54,050 bases of DNA from Spirochaetota bacterium (lineage in GTDB: Bacteria > Spirochaetota > UBA4802 > JAFGDQ01): contig JAFGDQ010000029.1 of the NCBI GenBank assembly GCA_016932015.1, positions 1-54,050 on the forward strand, read 5' to 3'. The notes beneath the pieces are model-generated. The model saw nothing but the letters and a program-made list of their open reading frames with translations. It did not search any database and had not been told where the DNA came from. Position numbers and translations under genes: made by a program. Below, piece by piece: positions 47,944 through 54,050 of this stretch. Position 1 is the first letter of the stretch, and every line of letters begins with the position of its first letter.

Positions 47944-50135
47944 TGCTACTATCGCATAGCGCGGATAAGAAAAAAAATATTCCGGAACAGAGCTATGCCG
48001 ATCATGTAAACGGCGTTGTCTCTGTTGCGAATATTGCAGCAAAAAACGCAGCAAAATATTCACTGTCAAACGGTAAGACTCTTATGCGAGTTGTACGGGA
48101 CGCTGCCGAATATCATGACCTGGGCAAGTTAGATGAAGAAAATCAAAAGGTATTGTCCGGCATAATCAAGGCCAAAAGTCTTCCTGTTCAGCATACCGAA
48201 GCAGGCACGGCTTATTTGCTGCAAAAAAATGAAGTCATATCTGCCGTATTAGCGCGATCCCATCATATAGGGCTTCCTGACTGGCAACATGAATTAAACA
48301 GGTCGGAACTGGCATTCAGGGATGAAGATGAAAAAGTCAGAGTCAAAATTGACAACAGTCTCAACCGGTTGTGCGAAATGCACGATAAGATTTTAAACTT
48401 ACACTCTATTTATAAGACTGAAGATTTCAAGTGCAATCCTCAGCTTTTTATGCGCATTGCCCTTTCATGTCTTGTTGATGGGGATCATGCGGATACTGCC
48501 AGACATTATGGGGAATATCCTGAAAAAGAAAAACCGGACATAGAGTTAAGGCCTGCCGAACGTCTTGCTGCGCTTGATAAATATGTTTCCAGACTTGCGC
48601 AAAATAGTGACAGGTCAATGCTAAGGGCTGAAATGTACAAGCAATGCCGTAATTCTGAAATTGAGACCTGTATAGCCTCATGTGACAGCCCGGTAGGTAC
48701 AGGCAAAACAACTGCTGTAATGGCGCATTTGCTGTCACAGGCTGATAAAGGAAAACTCCGTCGTATTTTTATAGTTTTGCCTTTTGTTAATATTATTACA
48801 CAGTCAGTTGATGTATACAGAAAGGCTCTTGTTTTACCTAACGAGAATCCTGAAGAAGTTGTCGCGGAATTACATCATCAGGCTGATTTTAAGGATGTTC
48901 ATTCGCGCCATTTAACGGCCTTGTGGAAAGCGCCAATAATCGTAACAACAGCCGTTACTTTTTTTGAAACGATTGCTTCAAATAAACCTTCAGCTCTTCG
49001 CAGGCTTCATAATTTACCTGGTAGTGCAATCTTTGTTGATGAATCTCATGCAACATTACCTGCAAGATTATACCCACTTGCATGGCAGTGGATAAAGCTT
49101 TTCGCATCTGAATGGAGCTGTTACTGGACCCTCGCGTCCGGCTCTTTAACCCGTTTCTGGCAGATAAAGGAGTTTGATGATAATCCTCCTGAAGTACCGG
49201 AGATAATATCCGATAATCTGAGAGATAAGCTTTCAGTATATGAAAACAACAGGATAAATTATAAATATAAGTCGGAATCTATAAATGTAAATGAGCTTAC
49301 GGAATGGATAAAAACTTTGCCCGGCCCGAGAATAGTTATTCTGAATACGGTTCAGAGTGCAGCAGTTGTTGCTCTCGAATACAGGGAAAAGTTTGGAAAG
49401 GAAAGTGTTGAACATCTGTCAACAGCATTAACTCCTGTAGATAGAGCTAAAACACTTAAAAGAATTAAAGACAGACTCGCTGATGATTCAGATAAAGACT
49501 GGATTCTTGCTGCAACAAGTTGTGTTGAGGCTGGTGTTGATATTTCTTTTCAAACAGGTGTAAGAGAGTTAGGTTCGCTTGTATCATTATTACAAACATC
49601 AGGCAGAGTAAACCGTAATGGTAAAGTTAAAGATGCTGGAGTATGGACAATTCGTCTTGGTGAAGATGGACTTGTAAAGTTACATCCCGGGATGAAAGAA
49701 TCCGCAAGTGTATTGAATCAGCTGTTTGAGGAAAAGAAAAAGATCAGCCCTGATCTTTGCACAGAAGCTTTAAAACGCGAGATAAGACTGATCGGTACTG
49801 ACCTTGAAACTTTAAAAAAATCAGAGCTTGACATGAATTTTCCAGCTGTTGAGAAGGGATTTAAAGTAATTAATACTGATACAAGAATTGTTATAGTCGA
49901 TGAACATATAAAAAATAGTATTGAACAATACGAAAAGGTTGACTGGCGGGACATACAGAAGGGATCTGTACAGATATGGGGGTATAAACTCGATAAACTC
50001 GGCATTCAGGAATTTAAAGAAAAGCCGGGACTGTATAAATGGGTACTCGATTACGATGATTTTATCGGATATATGGCGGGAGTTCTTCATGTAGAAGAAC
50101 TGTTAATGGCTTCAAGTGATATTTTTATAATATAA
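47943..50135 (+). CDS. cas3: Cas3 helicase-nuclease (HD plus DExH), type I-C
   Basis: This 730-residue effector nuclease unwinds and degrades target DNA after R-loop formation. The N-terminal HD domain has H21 (ADHVNG), H58-D59 (EYHDLGK), H84 (QHTEAG) and H107-H108 (SHHIG). The helicase part has Walker A SPVGTGKT (K255), the Walker B box DESH (D366-H369) and motif VI QTSGRVNRNG. All metal and nucleotide residues look intact. In most described I-C loci cas3 comes first; here it lies after cas7c with a 1-nt overlap and before a DinD-like gene. The C-terminal ~150 residues are the family accessory domain. Cas3 is thus tied to Cascade at the translational level. Confidence 0.93.
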   Translation: MLLSHSADKKKNIPEQSYADHVNGVVSVANIAAKNAAKYSLSNGKTLMRVVRDAAEYHDLGKLDEENQKVLSGIIKAKSLPVQHTEAGTAYLLQKNEVISAVLARSHHIGLPDWQHELNRSELAFRDEDEKVRVKIDNSLNRLCEMHDKILNLHSIYKTEDFKCNPQLFMRIALSCLVDGDHADTARHYGEYPEKEKPDIELRPAERLAALDKYVSRLAQNSDRSMLRAEMYKQCRNSEIETCIASCDSPVGTGKTTAVMAHLLSQADKGKLRRIFIVLPFVNIITQSVDVYRKALVLPNENPEEVVAELHHQADFKDVHSRHLTALWKAPIIVTTAVTFFETIASNKPSALRRLHNLPGSAIFVDESHATLPARLYPLAWQWIKLFASEWSCYWTLASGSLTRFWQIKEFDDNPPEVPEIISDNLRDKLSVYENNRINYKYKSESINVNELTEWIKTLPGPRIVILNTVQSAAVVALEYREKFGKESVEHLSTALTPVDRAKTLKRIKDRLADDSDKDWILAATSCVEAGVDISFQTGVRELGSLVSLLQTSGRVNRNGKVKDAGVWTIRLGEDGLVKLHPGMKESASVLNQLFEEKKKISPDLCTEALKREIRLIGTDLETLKKSELDMNFPAVEKGFKVINTDTRIVIVDEHIKNSIEQYEKVDWRDIQKGSVQIWGYKLDKLGIQEFKEKPGLYKWVLDYDDFIGYMAGVLHVEELLMASSDIFII

Positions 50136-50150
50136 ATAAAGGAGCTGTAA

Positions 50151-51002
50151 ATGGCAGAAAATTCATTCGCAATTTTCGAAAATTATAAAATACGCAGGGT
50201 TTATAATGAAGAGTCGGAAACGTGGTATTTTTCAGTGACTGATATTATTCAGGTACTGATTCAGCAACCACATTATCAGACAGCTAGAAAATACTGGAAC
50301 AAATTGAAGGAGCGTTTAAAAAAAGAAGGATCTGAGTCGGTGACAAATTGTCACCGACTGAAATTAAAAGCTGCAGACGGGAAATATTACTTAACTGACG
50401 CTGCTTCTCCGGAAACAGTCCTTCGTATTATCCAATCCGTTCCAAGCCCTAAAGCGGAGCCGATCAAATTATGGCTCGCGAAAGTCGGCTATGAAAGGAT
50501 GCAGGATATAGCAGACCCTGCAAGGTCAGTTGATCGCGCACGAGATTACTGGAAACAGCGAGGTAGAAGCGAAAAATGGATTCAGCAAAGAATGATGGGC
50601 CAGGAAACACGCAATAAACTGACTGATTACTGGAACAATCACGAGATTAAAGGTGAAGAAGAATATGCAATACTCACAAATATTATTCATCAGGAATGGG
50701 CAGATATTTCCATTAAAGATCATAAACAATTAAAAGGATTAAAAAAACAAAATTTGCGTGATCACATGAGTGAGGCGGAATTGATTTTCACTGCACTAGC
50801 CGAATTTTCAACACGTCAGTTTGCGGAAAGCGTAGACGCTACGGGAATGGAAGAAAATAAAGAGGCAGGTAAAAAAGGAGGTGGAATAGCAAAAAAAGCA
50901 AGAAAGGAACTCGAGTCGAAAACAGGGAGAAAAGTCATTACAGAAGAGAATTTTCTCCCTGTGAACAGGGGAAAAACTTTACTTGAAGATGATGAAAATT
51001 AA
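50151..51002 (+). CDS. DinD-like Bro-N domain protein inside the cas operon
   Basis: This 283-residue protein has a Bro-N (phage antirepressor-type) domain in residues ~5-115 (FENYKIRRVYNEE, WYFSVTDIIQVL, YYLTDAASPETVLRIIQS) and a C-terminal half like E. coli DinD, with a helix-rich stretch (LKQ/GLKKQNLRDHMSEAELIF) and a conserved ending (RKELESKTGRKVITEENFL). DinD is known to disrupt RecA filaments; Bro-N proteins otherwise bind DNA or act as antirepressors or toxins. It starts 15 nt after cas3 with AAAGGAGC and ends 21 nt before cas4, all same strand, so it is part of the transcript. A perfect 25-bp palindrome lies inside the coding sequence at 50335-50359. A role in adaptation, DNA-end handling or regulation is inferred. 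Confidence 0.75.
   Translation: MAENSFAIFENYKIRRVYNEESETWYFSVTDIIQVLIQQPHYQTARKYWNKLKERLKKEGSESVTNCHRLKLKAADGKYYLTDAASPETVLRIIQSVPSPKAEPIKLWLAKVGYERMQDIADPARSVDRARDYWKQRGRSEKWIQQRMMGQETRNKLTDYWNNHEIKGEEEYAILTNIIHQEWADISIKDHKQLKGLKKQNLRDHMSEAELIFTALAEFSTRQFAESVDATGMEENKEAGKKGGGIAKKARKELESKTGRKVITEENFLPVNRGKTLLEDDEN
50335..50359. promoter_or_regulatory. Perfect 25-bp palindrome within the DinD-like gene
   Basis: AGTCGGTGACAA (50335-50346) and TTGTCACCGACT (50348-50359) are perfect 12-bp arms separated by one A. It encodes the Ser-Val-Thr-Asn-Cys-His-Arg-Leu segment that, as I recall, is common in this protein family, so protein conservation may partly explain it. It could still act as an operator or an RNA hairpin between cas3 and cas4-cas1-cas2. 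Confidence 0.55.
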
Positions 51003-51023
51003 TAGAAACTGGAATAAAAATTA

Positions 51024-51659
51024 ATGTACTCAGATGACGACTATATAATGCTATCAGCAATAAATCATTATGTCCACTGCCCAAGACGTTGCGGACTCAT
51101 TCATGTTTACGGCCTCTGGTCGGATAACATGTTTACCTCACGCGGAAATATTATGCATGAACGAGCTGATTCGGAAGAAAATGAATGGCGTGATGAAAAA
51201 CACATTGTCCGCAGCCTGATAGTAATAAGTAAAAGACTCGGGCTTTCCGGTAAGGCGGATATAGTAGAGTTTACAGATGATGACGGAATAATAATTCCGT
51301 ATCCTGTTGAATATAAGAGCGGAAAACCGAAAAAAAACATCAGTGACTCGGCGCAGCTCTGCGCACAGGCAATGTGCCTTGAAGAAATGATGAATCTGAG
51401 CATAGAAAAAGCGGCATTTTACTACGGCACTCCCAGAAAAAGATACGAGATAGATATTACGGAAGGCCTGAGAAACGCAACTGAAGATATAATAATAAAA
51501 GTTCATGATATGGTAAAGAACCGAAAAGTACCGGAAGCAAAGTATGAAAAGAAATGTAATACCTGCTCCCTGAAAGACCTTTGCATGCCCGGCACAGGCA
51601 GGAAAAAAGTATCCTGGTATATAAAAGGACTATACAGCACAAATGAAGAAGCATCTTAA
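51024..51659 (+). CDS. cas4: Cas4 RecB-like nuclease of spacer acquisition
   Basis: This 211-residue Cas4 trims prespacers and selects PAM-bearing ends with Cas1-Cas2. The Fe-S ligands are one of C19/C23 in HCPRRCGL near the N-terminus and C178, C181 and C187 at the C-terminus (KKCNTCSLKDLC). The RecB-type nuclease residues are D79 (GKADI), E96 and K98 (PVEYKSGKP), followed by QLCAQAMCLEE. The ATG at 51024 has only a weak GGA upstream; an alternative Met follows at 51048, just before the conserved region. It overlaps cas1 by 17 nt, so the two are coupled. Confidence 0.92.
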   Translation: MYSDDDYIMLSAINHYVHCPRRCGLIHVYGLWSDNMFTSRGNIMHERADSEENEWRDEKHIVRSLIVISKRLGLSGKADIVEFTDDDGIIIPYPVEYKSGKPKKNISDSAQLCAQAMCLEEMMNLSIEKAAFYYGTPRKRYEIDITEGLRNATEDIIIKVHDMVKNRKVPEAKYEKKCNTCSLKDLCMPGTGRKKVSWYIKGLYSTNEEAS

Positions 51660-52674
51660 TACTTTATACGTAACGTCACCTGAAGCGTATGTAAGAAAAG
51701 AAGGTATGACGTTTGTTGTTGAACTGGACGGCAAAAAAGCAATGCAGGCCCCGCTTCATACTATAGAAAACATCGTATGCTTCGGCTTTAAGCCCCTTAC
51801 CCCCGCTCTTATGGAATACTGCGCATTGAACAACATAACCATTAGCTATTTATCCCAGTTTGGAAAGTTTCTCGCAAGCGTTAACGGAGCACAAAAGGGC
51901 AATGTGCTTTTAAGGAAAGCTCAATATGCTATGCACGATACAGAAGAAGGATCATTAGCGGTTGCAAGACATATTGTTGCTGCTAAAATAACCAACAGCA
52001 GAAATATTTTACTGCGGCATTTACGTAATCATGACGCAGGAGAAGATGAACATAAAATCAGACTCGCAATAAATGAACTTGCGCGAAATCTTAAAGCTGT
52101 TGAAAAGACGGACAGTCTTGATTCACTTAGAGGACATGAAGGAGAAAGCGCTTCAATATATTTCGGCTGTTTTGACCAGCTAATTACTTCCCAGAAAGAC
52201 ACAATCTGTTTTAATGGTAGAAATAAAAGGCCACCGCTTGATCCTGTAAATGCATTGCTGTCATTTGTTTATATGCTCATGGTTAATGATGTTAAGTCTG
52301 CTCTTGAAACAACAGGGCTTGATGTTCAGGTAGGTTTCCTTCACAGGCTGCGCCCGGGAAGGCCAAGCCTGGCACTTGATTTAATGGAAGAGGTAAGGGC
52401 ATATATTGCAGACAGGGTTGTTTTAAATCTGATCAATTTAAAACAGATCAATTATAATGATTTTGAATTTATTGAAACCGGAGAAATCAGAATAAAGGAC
52501 AAAGCAAGAAAGGACGTTCTGATTGCTTATCAGAAGAAAAAAGACGAAGAAATAGAGCACCCTTTTCTTGGCGAAAAAATAACACTTGGCCTGCTTTTTC
52601 ATGTTCAGGCAATGCTGCTTGCCAGGTATATACGCGGAGATATTGAGGCTTATCCGCCATTTTATATGAAATAG
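51643..52674 (+). CDS. cas1: Cas1 integrase
   Basis: This 343-residue protein is the metal-dependent integrase that inserts spacers at the leader-proximal repeat. The catalytic ligands appear as E166 in GHEGESAS, H234 in GFLHRLRPGRP and D246/E249 in ALDLMEEVR. The N-terminal beta domain (residues 1 to ~90) and the helical C-terminal domain are both complete. It resembles the Cas1 of I-C (Dvulg) systems. It overlaps cas4 by 17 nt and ends 9 nt before cas2. Presence of all three adaptation genes and identical repeats suggests that the system can still acquire spacers. Confidence 0.94.
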   Translation: MKKHLNTLYVTSPEAYVRKEGMTFVVELDGKKAMQAPLHTIENIVCFGFKPLTPALMEYCALNNITISYLSQFGKFLASVNGAQKGNVLLRKAQYAMHDTEEGSLAVARHIVAAKITNSRNILLRHLRNHDAGEDEHKIRLAINELARNLKAVEKTDSLDSLRGHEGESASIYFGCFDQLITSQKDTICFNGRNKRPPLDPVNALLSFVYMLMVNDVKSALETTGLDVQVGFLHRLRPGRPSLALDLMEEVRAYIADRVVLNLINLKQINYNDFEFIETGEIRIKDKARKDVLIAYQKKKDEEIEHPFLGEKITLGLLFHVQAMLLARYIRGDIEAYPPFYMK

Positions 52675-52683
52675 GTAATTATC

Positions 52684-52974
52684 ATGCTTGTTTTGGTCAC
52701 TTATGATGTTTCCACTGTTGATTCAAGGGGAGCCAGAAGACTTAGAAAGATTGCAAAAGTATGTATTAATTATGGAATCAGAGTTCAGAAAAGCGTTTTT
52801 GAATGCAATGTTTCTCCTGCGCAATGGGAGGTCTTAAAATCAGAACTCCTGAAGTGTTTTAAAAAGGATGAAGACAGTCTGCGTTTCTACCTGCTTGGGA
52901 GTAAATGGAAAAGGAGAATTGAACATCATGGTGTTGTCGGTAATGTTTATCATGATGAACCTATGATAATATAA
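52684..52974 (+). CDS. cas2: Cas2
   Basis: This 96-residue ferredoxin-fold protein dimerises and bridges two Cas1 dimers in the integration complex. The conserved acidic residue is in the first strand (LVTYDVSTVD; D8), and the second half contains RKIAKVCINYGIRVQKSVFEC, the usual Cas2 helix (quoted here in part: GIRVQKSVFEC). It lies 9 nt after cas1 and ends at 52974, 178 bp before the first repeat. It is the last cas gene. Confidence 0.94.
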   Translation: MLVLVTYDVSTVDSRGARRLRKIAKVCINYGIRVQKSVFECNVSPAQWEVLKSELLKCFKKDEDSLRFYLLGSKWKRRIEHHGVVGNVYHDEPMII

Positions 52975-53152
52975 TCGCTAACCGGAGTTGAACGCAGTTT
53001 TCAGGGAGGTTAGCGTTATTATTTTTTACTATAAAACAGCTGCTCTTTGAAAACTGATTTAAAAGTTAAGTATTATTTTTTTGTTGTTTTTTTAGATGTT
53101 AGCGTAAAGCTTATCTGAATAAGCATAAAATACTATGCTTAGTATATATGCA
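52975..53152 (+). promoter_or_regulatory. CRISPR leader with 3' hairpin of the cas operon
   Basis: This 178-bp AT-rich stretch between cas2 and the first repeat is the leader. It begins with perfect arms CGCTAACC (52976-52983) and GGTTAGCG (53008-53015), followed by TTATTATTTTTT, which could end the cas transcript. Runs of T and A continue. Near the array GCTTAT-CTGA-ATAAGC (about 53109-53124) and TACTATGCTTAGTA (53131-53144) are further small inverted repeats that may guide integration. A promoter for the array is expected here; TTTAAAA- and TATATAT-like boxes are present but I cannot pick one safely. Confidence 0.6.
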
Positions 53153-54050
53153 GTCGCGCCCTTCGCGGGCGCGTGGATTGAAACATTCAATGCCGGACCA
53201 GAAAACTATCAATATTTAGTCGCGCCCTTCGCGGGCGCGTGGATTGAAACAAATGCCGAAATACTCAAAAAAACCGTTCAGCAAGTCGCGCCCTTCGCGG
53301 GCGCGTGGATTGAAACCAAAAAAGAACCTTTTCAGAAGTTGAACAGCCAGGTCGCGCCCTTCGCGGGCGCGTGGATTGAAACAAATTGATCTTAAGGATG
53401 GTGAAACCGGAGTAAGTCGCGCCCTTCGCGGGCGCGTGGATTGAAACTTTGGTATTCACGTTTGCTGAATCAACGATATTTCGTCGCGCCCTTCGCGGGC
53501 GCGTGGATTGAAACGGTAGAAATCAAGAGTCACAAGAATCATAGTTCTGTCGCGCCCTTCGCGGGCGCGTGGATTGAAACGTTTGTGTTGCGATCGCTGT
53601 AGGGTAGCCGTCTTTGTCGCGCCCTTCGCGGGCGCGTGGATTGAAACTTTGGATCCATTTCTACCTGGCCGAAGTCAGGATGTCGCGCCCTTCGCGGGCG
53701 CGTGGATTGAAACATATGGTGAATAACTAATCGCACTATCCTTTAAGGTCGCGCCCTTCGCGGGCGCGTGGATTGAAACAGTTGAAATATGGGATTCCGC
53801 AGGAACGACTTTGTGTCGCGCCCTTCGCGGGCGCGTGGATTGAAACTTGACAAGACAGATTTACAATAGATATTATATTTCGTCGCGCCCTTCGCGGGCG
53901 CGTGGATTGAAACAAGCCAAATTCAAAAAAGCTGGCAGAATTTAAAGTCGCGCCCTTCGCGGGCGCGTGGATTGAAACCGGAAATGGCCTGAATACATGG
54001 CAGAGCATCGCTGGTCGCGCCCTTCGCGGGCGCGTGGATTGAAACTTTAA
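53153..54050 (+). CRISPR. Type I-C CRISPR array, at least 14 repeats, truncated by the window end
   Basis: Fourteen identical 32-bp repeats begin at 53153, 53219, 53285, 53351, 53416, 53483, 53549, 53616, 53682, 53748, 53815, 53882, 53947 and 54014. Each starts GTCGCGCC and ends GTGGATTGAAAC, with a 7-bp stem (CGCGCCC / GGGCGCG) around a TTCGC loop, the classic I-C form that Cas5c cleaves. The thirteen full spacers are 33-35 bp and all differ. A fourteenth spacer starts at 54046. Leader and cas genes lie upstream, so transcription is rightward and newest spacers are at 53185. By eye I saw no spacer matching other parts of this window. Confidence 0.98.

Noticed and set aside
53135..54008. Open frames running through the CRISPR array on both strands
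   Set aside because: They are by-products of the repeat sequence and encode only repeated Arg/Ala/Phe units.
1..54050. Insertion sequences, integrases, tRNA or rRNA genes
   Set aside because: I looked for transposase or integrase proteins and tRNA- or rRNA-like sequence and saw none; tRNA detection by eye is limited.

Overview
The window reads as a chromosomal segment of a moderately AT-rich, Gram-negative-type strict anaerobe, most likely a spirochaete (inference). Pointers to anaerobiosis are a glycyl radical enzyme with its activase, a sensory [FeFe]-hydrogenase-like protein fused to a chemoreceptor output, a ferredoxin-nitroreductase and several radical SAM enzymes. Pointers to a diderm are an LptF/G permease, an MltD-type lytic transglycosylase and lipoproteins. 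The signal peptidase / PASTA transpeptidase / MptE-like (Maf) gene run and the DUF763 protein fit a spirochaete but do not prove it. No tRNA, rRNA, transposase or prophage was seen.

Layout. 0.4-2.9 kb: a small membrane-anchored protein and a secreted YiiX-like papain-fold hydrolase. 3.1-5.1 kb: a VIT-VWA surface protein ending in a GlyGly-CTERM-like tail. About 2 kb further on (7.2 kb) lies a rhomboid protease resembling rhombosortase, the enzyme class that processes such tails. 7.9-9.5 kb: a membrane-anchored AraC regulator. 9.7-11.6 kb: a HydS-like iron-sulfur chemoreceptor split by a one-base frameshift. 12-13 kb: methylglyoxal synthase and a Bcp peroxiredoxin. 13.1-17.6 kb: a glycyl radical enzyme operon (GRE, activase, flavin split-barrel protein). 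18-20.7 kb: a Crp-family regulator followed by a small membrane protein, an SDR, an HXXEE membrane protein and an FMN-binding lipoprotein. 20.8-24.2 kb: a lipoprotein, a radical SAM protein, QueE and an MFS exporter. 24.4-36.6 kb: PfkB kinase, MltD-like transglycosylase, LptF/G, two unknown proteins, an XPB/Ssl2-domain protein, then signal peptidase I, a PASTA transpeptidase and an MptE-like Maf protein. 36.7-42.8 kb: peptide-binding protein, methyltransferase, DUF763 protein, ferredoxin-nitroreductase, a 21-bp tandem repeat and an unknown helical protein.

43.2 kb to the end is a complete type I-C CRISPR-Cas locus, all on the + strand: WYL regulator, a 31-bp near-perfect palindrome, cas5c, cas8c (with an internal start for cas11c), cas7c, cas3, a DinD-like Bro-N protein, cas4, cas1, cas2, a leader, and an array of at least 14 identical 32-bp repeats that runs off the end. 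Cas5c should process the pre-crRNA; Cas5c/8c/11c/7c form Cascade; Cas3 degrades the target; Cas4-Cas1-Cas2 acquire spacers. Two features stand out: cas3 lies after cas7 rather than first, and a DinD-like gene sits tightly between cas3 and cas4.

The most interesting leads are the DinD-like protein embedded in the cas operon, the WYL/palindrome control element, the rhombosortase/GlyGly-CTERM pair, the orphan glycyl radical enzyme, and a canonical sliding-clamp-like C-terminus on the DUF763 protein.
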